Made by a program: the position numbers and the translations under genes. From Candidatus Poribacteria bacterium (GTDB taxonomy: Bacteria; Poribacteria; WGA-4E; WGA-3G), in contig JAJEAG010000055.1 of assembly GCA_022824265.1 (NCBI GenBank), positions 1 through 64,000 on the forward strand: a stretch of DNA of 64,000 nucleotides. Direction: 5' to 3'. Every line of letters starts with the position of its first letter. Position 1 is the first letter of the stretch. The notes under the pieces are model-generated. The model did no database searches, had not been told where the DNA came from, and worked only from the letters and a program-made list of their open reading frames with translations. This document shows positions 8,103-16,648 of the stretch, in pieces.

Positions 8103-8600
8103 CTTCAGTGTTCTCCGCGCCTTCAGTCCATTCAGCGATTCAGACAAAAAGCAATTCTGACATCACATCGTAGGGGCAGGGTCTTCCCGCCCGTATAGAC
8201 ACCATGTACCCCGTCTCTACTATCAGGACGTGTTGTGGGAGATCAATAACCTTCTGCGTCCTCTGCGTATCTTGCTGCCATGAATACCAAAATTGTATGG
8301 GATGGAATAAACGAACAAAAATGGAGCAAAAAAATGCAAAAATCGCGTCACTTTCCTTGTCCTAACTGGATTCATAACGTCACTGTGACGTGCAAAAAGT
8401 CACAATTTCCTATGGTATTATACAATATCAAAAACGAACCAAAATGAAATTTTCAAAATTTTCCGAAACCCCTATAAACCCAGACCCAGATAGGCATAAC
8501 TCCCAAATTCAAAACGAACCAAAAACCGAAAAACACCCTTTTTTGGTTCGTTTTTTAGATGGAGCATAAACCGATGTATTTACAAAAACAGAAAAATCGA
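8103..8600. other. non-coding region with repeat blocks and repeated CGAACC word
   Basis: No supported gene. The block CTTCAGTGTTCTCCGCGCC near 8104 recurs near 35930, and a CGTAGGGGCAGGG hairpin repeat lies near 8170. The word AAAACGAACCAAAA occurs at 8431-8444 and 8511-8524 and then as its inverse in the terminator at 8511-8556. A small frame (8443-8571, about 42 codons) is open across this segment but has no ribosome site and is not called. Confidence 0.4.
8511..8556 (+). terminator. A/T-flanked perfect hairpin, intrinsic-terminator-like
   Basis: AACGAACCAAAAA (8513-8525) pairs with TTTTTGGTTCGTT (8540-8552) and ends in a run of six T at 8551-8556, with A-tracts on the other side. This is a classical and potentially bidirectional terminator shape. 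No gene obviously ends here, so it may end a short transcript from the region carrying the repeated CGAACC word. Confidence 0.55.
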
Positions 8601-8634
8601 CAATTGAATACCTCTGAGGAAAAACCACCAATAT

Positions 8635-8663
8635 TTGACAAATCAAATTCAAAAGCGTATAAT
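8635..8663 (+). promoter_or_regulatory. consensus sigma-70 promoter TTGACA-17-TATAAT
   Basis: TTGACA at 8635-8640 and TATAAT at 8658-8663 are separated by exactly 17 bases, a perfect consensus match. The next gene is the sulfurtransferase at 8984, which would have a leader of about 310 bases containing a MITE-3 copy. A short non-coding RNA could also start here. Confidence 0.6.
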
Positions 8664-8749
8664 ATAAACAATAACAAGCATGAAGACGATTAATGCGATA
8701 TTTATACCATTTCTAACATATAATGTCTCTTTTTTGTAGCACAAACTTT

Positions 8750-8849
8750 ATGAAAATTAATTTATTCTTTCGGTAATATTAATGTCCTAATACCTGTAAG
8801 CGCGCTGGACTTCAATAGTAAGTTACCGAATTTATTTCTTTATCCTCAT
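8750..8849. repeat. MITE-3 element (ATGAAG...CTCAT), copy 1
   Basis: The hallmark blocks are AATTTATTCTTTCGGTAATA near the left end, GCGCGCTGGACTTCAATAGT in the middle and TTACCGAATTTATTTCTT near the right end. The ends are inverted (ATGAAG-like/CTTCAT-like and TCGGTAA/TTACCGA). It is flanked by an outer inverted pair ACAAACTT and AGTTTGTG. Six copies occur in the window. No ORF. Confidence 0.65.
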
Positions 8850-8983
8850 TTAGTTTGTGTCCCAAAGGATTACAACTCTAATAACCGTAAATGAGACAAT
8901 AATTTATAGAAATGAAATTACATATAGTAAGTAACTTATGATTATCATCCGGACAAGTTCCGGAAACAGGAGGCATTAAAAAT

Positions 8984-9832
8984 ATGGCTGATTACGCTAA
9001 TCCAGATGTATTAGTAAGTACGGAATGGGTCGCGGAACACGGCAGTGATGCTGGTATCCGTCTACTTGAAGTTGATGTGGATACCTCCGCTTATGGAGAA
9101 GGACATATTGCTGGAGCAGTCGGATTGAATTGGCAAACACAACTATGTGACCAGGTTCGACGCGATATCCTAACAAGAGATCAGTTTGAAGCACTCTGCA
9201 ACGACAGCGGTATAGCAAACGACACCACCGTCATTTTCTATGGTGATAACAACAACTGGTTCGCTACCTATGCATTGTGGCAATTCCGCTACTATGGACA
9301 CGATGAGAGTTTGTTAAAAGTGATGAACGGTGGACGGCAAAAATGGATTGATGAAGGCAGAGACCTCGTCAAAGATGTCCCTTCTTATGCTGCTACCGGG
9401 TATCAAGCGAAATTTCCTGATGACAATGTCCGTGCAACAAAAGACAATATTCTACCCACACTTGAGCAAAGTGTTATCAATCTTGTTGACGTTCGCTCAC
9501 CCGCAGAATTTTCTGGTGAAGTAATTGCACCGCCAGGAATGAACGAGACAGCGCAAAGAGGCGGACATATCCCCGGTGCAGCAAATATCCCATGGGCAAC
9601 CGCAGTCGCTGAAGACGGCACATTTAAGTCTCATGACGAATTGGAAACTATCTATGGCGGCGCAGGTGTTGACGATACCAAAGAGACAATCGCTTACTGC
9701 CGTATCGGTGAACGTTCATCGCATACATGGTTTGTCCTAAAATACCTACTCGGTTATGAGAAAGTTCGCAACTATGATGGCAGCTGGACAGAATGGGGTA
9801 ATCTGGTCGGTGCACCTATTGCGCGTGATTAA
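8984..9832 (+). CDS. thiosulfate/3-mercaptopyruvate sulfurtransferase (two rhodanese domains)
   Basis: 282 residues, the normal length for a two-domain sulfurtransferase. The N-terminal inactive rhodanese domain spans about 1-130 (YGEGHIAGAVGLNW, VMNGGRQKWIDEGR). The C-terminal catalytic domain spans about 150-280, with the nucleophile C239 in the loop CRIGERSSHTWFVLKYLLG, which matches the CRIGERS loop of thiosulfate sulfurtransferases. It transfers sulfane sulfur to cyanide or thiols in the cytoplasm (family knowledge). No signal peptide. The ATG follows AGGAGGCATTAAAAAT. A consensus promoter lies about 320 bases upstream. Its link to the following pterin genes is unclear. Confidence 0.93.
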   Translation: MADYANPDVLVSTEWVAEHGSDAGIRLLEVDVDTSAYGEGHIAGAVGLNWQTQLCDQVRRDILTRDQFEALCNDSGIANDTTVIFYGDNNNWFATYALWQFRYYGHDESLLKVMNGGRQKWIDEGRDLVKDVPSYAATGYQAKFPDDNVRATKDNILPTLEQSVINLVDVRSPAEFSGEVIAPPGMNETAQRGGHIPGAANIPWATAVAEDGTFKSHDELETIYGGAGVDDTKETIAYCRIGERSSHTWFVLKYLLGYEKVRNYDGSWTEWGNLVGAPIARD

Positions 9833-9892
9833 TAATGATATGGGGTGATGCTGGTATTACTCCATTTTCATGGCAAATACGAAAGAGCCAAT

Positions 9893-10180
9893 ATGAGATT
9901 ACTTTCTGCACACGCAATCGCATGTATGACACGCCAAGATGTAGCACGACTACTGAAACGATTCCAAGAAGAAGCTAACGATGATGTCAATAACATCCGT
10001 GTGTTGTGTGATACATTATCAGGAAGAATGATTTGCGAATGGGAAGCACGCGATAAAATTACACTCATTGAGTGGTTAAAGAAATGCAACGTGCAATTGC
10101 GAGGAACCGGCGAATGGGTCATGACGGTTCAATACGAATCGGTTGGTAATGAACTCAAAACACCAACACAAACACATTAA
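9893..10180 (+). CDS. small protein resembling DUF4242
   Basis: The sequence from M9893 (MRLLSAHAIACMTRQDVARL) to the stop gives 95 residues of alpha/beta ferredoxin-like character, with RVLCDTLSGRMICEWEARDK in the middle. This resembles the small DUF4242 (also called nickel-binding protein) family, although I cannot confirm it. The frame is open up to a GTG at 9845 (111 residues), and an ATG at 9848 has GGGGTG upstream, so the start is uncertain. It sits 60 bases after the sulfurtransferase and 32 bases before the pterin synthase, so it is probably in the same transcript. Confidence 0.6.
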   Translation: MRLLSAHAIACMTRQDVARLLKRFQEEANDDVNNIRVLCDTLSGRMICEWEARDKITLIEWLKKCNVQLRGTGEWVMTVQYESVGNELKTPTQTH

Positions 10181-10212
10181 GTGTCTTTGATAAACACTTA
10201 TTTCAATGTCCC

Positions 10213-11046
10213 ATGTATTATCTAACTCGACAAATTGCCTTTGAAGCATCTCATTTCAATCGGATTCCTGAGTTGAGCGACACCGAGAACTATGAACTGT
10301 TCGGTGCTGCAGCAAATCCAAATAGCCACGGGCACAACTATGTGCTTGAGGTAATGGTTAAAGGTGATGTAGACGCAAATGATGGAATGGTCATAAATTT
10401 AACGGATTTAGATGCGTTGTTGAAATCGGAAGTAAATGCCAATTACGACCACAAGCATTTGAATAGTCAACACCCTGTTTTTTCTGCAAATCCACATTTG
10501 CTACCGACCTGTGAAAACATCACTATTGATATATGGCAACGGCTTGTAACATCTCTCACAGAGGGATTATTGCACCGAGTAAGGTTGTATGAAAGTTCAA
10601 CCACATTTGTCGACTATTACGGGGAAGATCAGATGGTTTATCACACTAAGGTATACGAATTCAGTGCAGCGCACCGTTTACACAGCCAAGTTCTTACTGA
10701 CGAAGAAAATCAAGAGATCTTTGGAAAGTGCAATAATCCTGCTGGGCATGGACATAACTATGTCCTTGAAGTTACCGTGAAAGGTGAAGTTGATGAGAAA
10801 ACGGGTCTGGTGATTGGTTTGAATGTTCTTGACGAGACGGTAGAAAAACAAGTTTATACCCGTTTTGATTACAAACATCTAAATCTTGATGCACCGGAAT
10901 TTGAAACGCTCAATCCGACATCTGAAAACTTTGTAAAAGTTCTCTGGGATGTGTTAGAACCGAATTTACGACCTGCGGTTTTGCACCGACTACGATTGAG
11001 AGAAACACCCAAGAACCATTTTGATTACTACGGAGAACCATCATAA
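10213..11046 (+). CDS. tandem-domain 6-pyruvoyltetrahydropterin synthase with split active-site residues
   Basis: Two complete PTPS-type domains are fused (about 1-138 and 143-277); the usual enzyme is a single ~140-residue domain. Both keep the zinc histidines (H14, H39, H41; H154, H179, H181) and the pterin-anchoring glutamates (E101, E127; E238, E264). Domain 2 has the catalytic cysteine (C173 in FGKCNNPAGHGHNY), but the catalytic histidine is Tyr (D219-Y220). Domain 1 has Ala33 instead of cysteine but retains D79-H80. In rat PTPS the triad is formed between subunits (Cys42 of one, Asp88-His89 of the next), so the two halves complement each other. The C-x5-HGH spacing is that of PTPS rather than of QueD (C-x3-HGH). 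It precedes folE by 3 bases. Confidence 0.9.
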   Translation: MYYLTRQIAFEASHFNRIPELSDTENYELFGAAANPNSHGHNYVLEVMVKGDVDANDGMVINLTDLDALLKSEVNANYDHKHLNSQHPVFSANPHLLPTCENITIDIWQRLVTSLTEGLLHRVRLYESSTTFVDYYGEDQMVYHTKVYEFSAAHRLHSQVLTDEENQEIFGKCNNPAGHGHNYVLEVTVKGEVDEKTGLVIGLNVLDETVEKQVYTRFDYKHLNLDAPEFETLNPTSENFVKVLWDVLEPNLRPAVLHRLRLRETPKNHFDYYGEPS

Positions 11047-11049
11047 TAT

Positions 11050-11658
11050 ATGAATACTGAGCAAGATAGTGAAGCAGATCATAAAAATGATTTACAGGAT
11101 ATGTCAGCGAATTTAGAATCGCTTTACACGCAGATTCTTGAAAATCTGGATGAAGATCCTAAACGTCAAGGCTTGATAAAGACACCACACCGTGCCGCAA
11201 AAGCGTTAGAATTTCTAACAAGCGGTTATAGACAAGATATCAACAAAATAATAAATAATGCTATCTTTGACGAAGATTTCGATGAAATGGTCATTGTCAA
11301 GGATATTGAGTTTTATAGTCTTTGTGAACATCATATCTTACCTTTTTGGGGGAAATGCCATGTCGGTTATCTCCCACGAAAACAGATTATCGGTCTCAGC
11401 AAAATACCGAGAATTGTGGACATGTTTGCAAGACGCTTACAGGTACAGGAACGCTTAACCCGCGAAATTGCTGAAGCACTGCAAGAAACGCTGGATCCAA
11501 CAGGTGTCGGTGTCGTTATGGAGGCACAACACATGTGTATGATGGCACGCGGGGTTGAAAAACAAGCCTCAAAGATGACAACAAATGCTATGCGGGGCAC
11601 TTTTCGTAGCGACAGTTTAACACGCTCTGAGTTTCTGAGGTGTATACAAGTTTCTTAA
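11050..11658 (+). CDS. folE: GTP cyclohydrolase I
   Basis: 202 residues, typical length. The zinc and catalytic ligands are present: C92-E-H94-H95 in [20 protein letters not shown] and C163 in [14 protein letters not shown], together with the substrate-site block [17 protein letters not shown]. It converts GTP to 7,8-dihydroneopterin triphosphate, the substrate of the PTPS encoded 3 bases upstream. Translational coupling is likely. The first 20 residues are a variable polar tail, as in many homologues. With the PTPS and the SDR downstream it points to a biopterin-type rather than a purely folate pathway. Confidence 0.96.
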   Translation: MNTEQDSEADHKNDLQDMSANLESLYTQILENLDEDPKRQGLIKTPHRAAKALEFLTSGYRQDINKIINNAIFDEDFDEMVIVKDIEFYSLCEHHILPFWGKCHVGYLPRKQIIGLSKIPRIVDMFARRLQVQERLTREIAEALQETLDPTGVGVVMEAQHMCMMARGVEKQASKMTTNAMRGTFRSDSLTRSEFLRCIQVS

Positions 11659-11732
11659 TTTGAAAGTTAGACGTTTTCCACAACATCCTATATGAGAAAT
11701 TTCAAAACTGTCCAAACTATAGTATATATAAC

Positions 11733-12485
11733 ATGTCAACACAAAACAGTCTCAACACACTACAACCATATAATCTTGAAGGAAAAGTTGCGGTTGTCAC
11801 TGGGGCATCTAAGGGTATTGGAAAGGCAATAGTTGATTCCTTAGCAGATGCTGGAGCAAAGGTTGTCCTTGCAGCGCGCACACGTGATGTTGTTGAACAA
11901 GCCGCAGCAGACCTAAGAGACACAGGCGCGGAGGCAATTGCTGTCCCCACCGATGTAACAGATGTTAACGCTGTTCAGAATCTCATACAACAAACAGTAG
12001 ACACCTATCAAAATATAGATATTCTAATCAACAACGCAGGAAATGGAATATTCGGAACTGTTGAAGATTTTGATCCTGTAGATTGGGACAGTGTCATCAA
12101 TTCAAATTTGAAGGGTGTATTCCTCTGTGCAAAATATGCACTTCCGCATCTGTTAGCAAATGGTGGAGGACAAATTATCAACGTGCTTTCAGTCGCTGCG
12201 AAAGTTGCATTTCCTGCATCAAGTGCATATTGTGCTGCAAAAGCAGGCGCGCTTGCATTAACCAAAGTTCTGGCTGCTGAAGTCCGCCATCAGAATATCC
12301 GAGTGACAGCAGTCCTACCCGGCTCCGTTGAAACACCATTTTGGGATGATATTTCACAACATCCTGACTTTGAAAAAATGCTCAAACCGGAACATGTCGC
12401 AAATACTGTGTTGTCAGTATGCCAACAGCCCTTAGGAATGGTTACGGAAGAAATTGTTGTAATGCCACCCCTCGGAATATTGTAA
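11733..12485 (+). CDS. short-chain dehydrogenase/reductase, possible sepiapterin-reductase role
   Basis: 250 residues, classical SDR. The Rossmann glycine motif TGASKGIGKAI begins near residue 24, NNAGNGIFG near 92, and the catalytic S...YxxxK is in VLSVAAKVAFPASSAYCAAKAG (about 150-170). The Pro-Gly motif VLPGSVETPFW follows. The arginine after the second strand (AARTRD) suggests NADP(H) preference. By sequence it is close to 3-oxoacyl-ACP reductase-like SDRs, which have many substrates. Its position 74 bases after folE and PTPS suggests it reduces 6-pyruvoyltetrahydropterin or sepiapterin; this is inference from context. Start ATG at 11733. Confidence 0.85.
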   Translation: MSTQNSLNTLQPYNLEGKVAVVTGASKGIGKAIVDSLADAGAKVVLAARTRDVVEQAAADLRDTGAEAIAVPTDVTDVNAVQNLIQQTVDTYQNIDILINNAGNGIFGTVEDFDPVDWDSVINSNLKGVFLCAKYALPHLLANGGGQIINVLSVAAKVAFPASSAYCAAKAGALALTKVLAAEVRHQNIRVTAVLPGSVETPFWDDISQHPDFEKMLKPEHVANTVLSVCQQPLGMVTEEIVVMPPLGIL

Positions 12486-12921
12486 CGTGAGACCGCACCA
12501 AAGGACGAGATACGTTTGTGGTCGCTTCTTACATTATCGTAGGGGCAAGGTCTCCTCGCCCGTATTTTCACATACAGTCCCGCATTCGGCGCGAACAAAG
12601 CGATCTACGACATGTATTCTGTCTGAATCAGGACTTACGCACAAAACGGTAGGCGCGCTTTGATGAAGATTAATTTATTCTTTCGGTAATATGAATATCC
12701 CAATACCCGTAGGCGCGCTTTGTAAGTGCGCTGGACTTCAATAATAAATTACCGAATTTATCTCTTAATCTTCATTTACTTTGTGTCCTGAAGGATTACA
12801 ACCACAATAACCGTAAATGAGGCAATAATTTATAGAAGTGGTATAGTTTTTCTCAGTTATCGGTATAGGAAGGTTTGCTTACTGTTACCCGATAACCATT
12901 TTGTTGTAATTCCAATAGTTT
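12486..12921. other. intergenic repeat region
   Basis: No gene. It holds a CGTAGGGGCAAGGTCTCCTC-type hairpin repeat near 12540, a MITE-3 element (12663-12775) and a right-hand flank (12776-12845, GGATTACAACCACAATAACC) that recurs in inverse orientation next to another MITE-3 copy at about 60520-60580. The converging genes on both sides end in it. Confidence 0.5.
12663..12775. repeat. MITE-3 element, copy 2
   Basis: 113 bp from ATGAAGATTAATTTATTC to CTTCAT, with the internal GGCGCGCTTTGTAAGTGCGC palindrome and GCTGGACTTCAATAATAAAT block. It is full length compared with copies 5 and 6. No coding capacity. Confidence 0.7.
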
Positions 12922-14247
12922 TCAGCTATTGAATCTCCCAAGCCGTCGTCGAATACGAATCTTACGAATTGCGCGGGTATCAGCATCTAAAATAGTGATA
13001 ACCGAATCACTAAGGTCAAGTTCTGAGTCAGTTTCGGGTATAGTTCCTGTCCGTTCAAGGATATAGCCAGCAATCGTTTCATAATCACCTTGTGGAATAG
13101 AAAGTCCGTAATGCTCCTGCAAAATGTCAACTTCAGTTCTTCCTTCACATTCAAGGATATCAGGTGCGATAATACGGACCAAATCGGGGTCATCGCGTTC
13201 ATCCGCAAATTCACCCACAATCTCTTCAACAAGGTCTTCCACGGTAACAAGTCCAACAGTGCCACCGTATTCATCAACAGCAAATACCATCGTATGATGC
13301 GTATTCTGAATCTCTTTTAGCAGAGAGTTGATATTCTTGGATTCAGGCACAACATGCAGTTCCGTACGGATAAACGGTTCTACCGTTTCAGGTAGATTTT
13401 CTGCATAGATAACATCTAAAAGATTGACGATTCCGATAATATCGTAAACACGTCCTTCATAGACAGGTATCCGTGAATATCCAGACTCAGCAGCAATCTG
13501 TAAAAACTCTTCACATTTAGTTGTTTTTTCAATTGCAACAATATCAACAAGAGGTACCATAACTTGTGCAACAGTCCGGTTTTGGAAGTTAAGGAGACTG
13601 TGAATCATTCGTCGCTGTTCTGCCAGCAAGTTGCCTGATTGTTCACCCATTGTAGCAAGTAACCGCAACTCTTCACGTTGTGCATCGGGGTTTGATTGAC
13701 TTGTACCTCTATCAATTATCTTGACGAGGAATTTAGTCACTGTTTGAACAAATACAATAAGAGGTGCTAATACATATTCAGATAACCGTAAAACGTATGC
13801 GAAACGGAGCGCGAGAACATCTGCCTTGACCCGAAATATAGTCTTTGGAAGAATTTCTCCAAAGATAAGCAGCAAAACGGTTATATATATAACTGAAATT
13901 GAACTTTGTAAATTATCTGGAAGTTCAGGTAGTATATTTACAGTCAAGCGATCACCAAATAGTGAAATCAGAACATTCGCAAGATTTGTTCCTACCAAAG
14001 CGAGGGCAAGCATCCTATCGGGTGAATCAACTATACGATGGATTATTTTTGCCTTTGTATCTTCAGTTTCAACGAGTTGATTAATATAAGTTTTATTAAC
14101 AGAGACGAGGGCTGTTTCTGAACCGGAGTAAAATGCTGACAAAATAAGGCATACAAGTACAGCAAATGCCAACATACTGATAAGTATTGTAATAGGTATA
14201 GAACTTCCAGCACCGATTATAATAAGAGATAATAAGAATGGTTTCAA
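12922..14247 (-). CDS. CNNM/CorC (HlyC/CorC) family transporter, copy 1
   Basis: 441 residues. The N-terminal CNNM (DUF21) membrane domain spans about residues 15-200, with four hydrophobic segments and the motif SAFYSGSETALVSVN. A pair of CBS domains spans about 215-340 (VAQVMVPLVDIVAIE, GYSRIPVYEGRVYDIIGIV, HTMVFAVDEYGGTVGLVTVEDL), and a C-terminal CorC_HlyC domain spans 350-430. Family members are linked to magnesium efflux or cobalt resistance and sit in the inner membrane. It lies 14 bases downstream of its paralogue at 14262-15605 on the same strand, so the two form an operon and may heterodimerise (inference). Confidence 0.92.
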   Translation of the reverse strand: MKPFLLSLIIIGAGSSIPITILISMLAFAVLVCLILSAFYSGSETALVSVNKTYINQLVETEDTKAKIIHRIVDSPDRMLALALVGTNLANVLISLFGDRLTVNILPELPDNLQSSISVIYITVLLLIFGEILPKTIFRVKADVLALRFAYVLRLSEYVLAPLIVFVQTVTKFLVKIIDRGTSQSNPDAQREELRLLATMGEQSGNLLAEQRRMIHSLLNFQNRTVAQVMVPLVDIVAIEKTTKCEEFLQIAAESGYSRIPVYEGRVYDIIGIVNLLDVIYAENLPETVEPFIRTELHVVPESKNINSLLKEIQNTHHTMVFAVDEYGGTVGLVTVEDLVEEIVGEFADERDDPDLVRIIAPDILECEGRTEVDILQEHYGLSIPQGDYETIAGYILERTGTIPETDSELDLSDSVITILDADTRAIRKIRIRRRLGRFNS

Positions 14248-14261
14248 TTTAACTTTTCCAG

Positions 14262-15605
14262 TTAGACTTGCATTTCGGACGTCTCAGGTGAAGGAACTCT
14301 GATTAACAATCCGGTAATTTGGTTGCCTTCGGTGGATGTAATTTCAAATTCAATGCCATTTTCATCAATGTAGGATTCACCTACAGAAGGAATATGTCCG
14401 AAGAGACCTATGGCATAGCCACCGATAGTATCCACATCATCTTCCTCTATTTTTAGGTCTAATTGCTGGTTGAGTTCTCGAATACTCAGACGACCAGTAG
14501 TTTCAATTACCAGCGGATCTTCTGATCGTTTTATATATTCAGGTGGAGAATCGTCCTTATCATGTTCATCCGCTATGTCACCGACGACCTGTTCAATTAT
14601 GTCTTCAGTCGTAACAATACCCGAAGTTCCACCGTATTCATCAAGGAGGATCGCAATTTTCGTTTTTTCACGCTTCAGTTGTAGCAACAACACACCGATT
14701 TTACGGGTTTCAAGTACCAAAATAGGTTCGCGTATGAGCGGAGCATTTTCTGCAATTCCTTGGATCTCCTCTCGCTTTTCGATAAATTCATCAATGGTAA
14801 GTGAATTGACCCCTACATGCCGCCATTTGACAAAATCTTTAACATAGAAAATGCCACAGATTTTATCAATATGCTCACGGTAGACTGGTATCCGAGATAT
14901 TCCATACTCTTTTGCTTGGGTTAAGGTATCTTGGATTGTGTTTGAAGTAGGCGCGGCAACAACATCGGTTCTGGGTACCATAATTTCTTTTGCTTCAATC
15001 TCTCGCAATTGAAATATGTTGCTAACAATTTCACGTTCATCGGACGGAAGGGCTTCTTCGGGAAAGGTCTTAAAGAATTCGTGTAAATCTGTTGTAGTGA
15101 GTTCTTCCTTCGACGTTGACTGTCCACCAAATATTGGAACAAGGAAATCAATGATTTTACGCAATAATGCGCGTAAGGGAGAAATAAAAACGGAAAATAC
15201 CCATAACGGTGGGGCTGTTATTTTAGAAAAGGACTCTGCATGCTTAATCGCGTAAGTTTTCGGTGTCATCTCACCGAAAATAAGCATGAGAATTACACTC
15301 AGTGCTGTCGCAATTACAAACTGAATTAGTTCAGTGAATTGACTAAACTCTTGCGATACAAGTTGTAACATTAATATCGCAAAGGTGACATTAACCAGAT
15401 TATTACCAAGTAGGACAGTAATAAACAACCGGCGGGGGTTGTCAACAAAACTGACAATTGCCGATGTGCTTCCCCGTTTGAGACGTATTTTTTCAATCTG
15501 TACTTGTGTTAGAGCACACAGTGCCGTCTCAGAACCAGAGAAAAAACCGGAGAGGAGGAGTAAACCCACCAAACCAATCAGATAATATAATAGTGGAACT
15601 TCCAT
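14262..15605 (-). CDS. CNNM/CorC (HlyC/CorC) family transporter, copy 2
   Basis: 447 residues with the same layout as the downstream copy. The CNNM domain spans about 1-190 with SGFFSGSETALCALT near residue 18 and LIFGEMTPKTYAIKHAE near 107. CBS pair spans about 205-345 (AKEIMVPRTDVVAAP, ISRIPVYREHIDKICGIFYV, ILLDEYGGTSGIVTTED). The CorC_HlyC domain spans 360-440. It has an insertion of about 20 residues in the second CBS region (EIQGIAENAPLIREPI). It is the first gene of the minus-strand pair. The 230-base gap upstream, shared with the divergent aldolase gene, is AT-rich and should hold both promoters. Confidence 0.92.
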   Translation of the reverse strand: MEVPLLYYLIGLVGLLLLSGFFSGSETALCALTQVQIEKIRLKRGSTSAIVSFVDNPRRLFITVLLGNNLVNVTFAILMLQLVSQEFSQFTELIQFVIATALSVILMLIFGEMTPKTYAIKHAESFSKITAPPLWVFSVFISPLRALLRKIIDFLVPIFGGQSTSKEELTTTDLHEFFKTFPEEALPSDEREIVSNIFQLREIEAKEIMVPRTDVVAAPTSNTIQDTLTQAKEYGISRIPVYREHIDKICGIFYVKDFVKWRHVGVNSLTIDEFIEKREEIQGIAENAPLIREPILVLETRKIGVLLLQLKREKTKIAILLDEYGGTSGIVTTEDIIEQVVGDIADEHDKDDSPPEYIKRSEDPLVIETTGRLSIRELNQQLDLKIEEDDVDTIGGYAIGLFGHIPSVGESYIDENGIEFEITSTEGNQITGLLIRVPSPETSEMQV

Positions 15606-15835
15606 TTTTTTGAGTGACGATGGCTGATAAGATATTCGTCCGGGGTGCTAAACCTCAGTTTCTGGTGTTATAGAAATGCACGGTCAACGACAAATGAACA
15701 ATTTAGTGTTAATATTATAACATGTTAACAAGTTAAACGCAACAATAATATATCAACACTGAAATCTCCCACAAAATTATAGTTGCATTTAAACCGCTAA
15801 ATGAAGATACTAATATTACGTTAAACTATACAAAA

Positions 15836-16489
15836 ATGAGGCAGCCTGTGACAAAATTAGAACAGATGCAACGTATTGAGGAATGTGGCATAGTCGCAAT
15901 AATTCGTGCAAACAGCTCAAATGAACTGATTGAAGCAGCTGTAGCTATTCAAACCGGGGGTGTTGATGTTATTGAGATAACGATGACGACACCTGATGCG
16001 TTACAAGTAATTGGTGAAGTATCTGCACGCTTGGGAAATGCAGTTTTAATTGGGGTCGGGTCGGTTCTGGATGCGGAAACAGCGCGAGCAGCAATGCTGG
16101 CTGGCGCAGAATTTGTCGTTAGTCCTGTTACAAAACCAGATATCATAGAAATTTGCAACCGTTATGGTAAGGTCGTTATTCCTGGAGCATTTACCCCTAC
16201 AGAGATTTTATATGCTTGGGAATCAGGGGCTGACTATGTAAAAGTGTTTCCTTCAAGCGGCGTCGGTCCATCCTATATCAAAGATATAAAAGCTCCGCTA
16301 CCACAGATACCGCTAATTCCAACCGGTGGTATCAATACTAACAACGCAGCAGAATTCCTTAAGGCGGGTGCATCCGCACTTGGAGTCGGAAGCGCACTCG
16401 TTAGCAACGATATTATTGATTCGGGAAACTTTACTATTCTAACTGAAAGAGCAGAAAAATTGGTCGCCGCTGTGAAATCTGTCAAGTAA
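15836..16489 (+). CDS. eda: 2-keto-3-deoxy-6-phosphogluconate/4-hydroxy-2-oxoglutarate aldolase
   Basis: 217 residues, normal for class I KDPG/KHG aldolases. The Schiff-base lysine K136 is in DYVKVFPS, the general base E47 in VIEITM, and the phosphate/carboxylate loops are IIRAN (R24), VGSV and PTGGI. It cleaves KDPG to pyruvate and glyceraldehyde 3-phosphate in the Entner-Doudoroff or hexuronate route. The ATG at 15836 precedes MRQPVTKLEQ; its ribosome site is weak (ATACAAAA). No kinase or dehydratase partner is adjacent. It is read divergently from the CNNM pair and is likely monocistronic. Confidence 0.92.
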   Translation: MRQPVTKLEQMQRIEECGIVAIIRANSSNELIEAAVAIQTGGVDVIEITMTTPDALQVIGEVSARLGNAVLIGVGSVLDAETARAAMLAGAEFVVSPVTKPDIIEICNRYGKVVIPGAFTPTEILYAWESGADYVKVFPSSGVGPSYIKDIKAPLPQIPLIPTGGINTNNAAEFLKAGASALGVGSALVSNDIIDSGNFTILTERAEKLVAAVKSVK

Positions 16490-16648
16490 CAGATAAACAT
16501 AAATGATGTAATCAACGTCACATAAATAATTACATATTTTCTAATATTAGGCAAACGTCTTGAATGTGTTCCTTCTAATAAATAAGTCCATAGATGCAAT
16601 ATAATTGACCGTGACTTACTTTAAATGGGTTAAACAATCATTTTTGTA

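Noticed and set aside
8443-8571. Small ORF of about 42 codons through the repeated CGAACC words
   Set aside because: There is no ribosome site, the C-terminal codons are the terminator hairpin itself, and the repeated words fall in different frames.
10213-11046. QueD (6-carboxytetrahydropterin synthase) annotation for the double-domain protein
   Set aside because: The C-x5-HGH spacing, the FGKCNNP block and the folE/SDR neighbours fit PTPS; no queC or queE is nearby.
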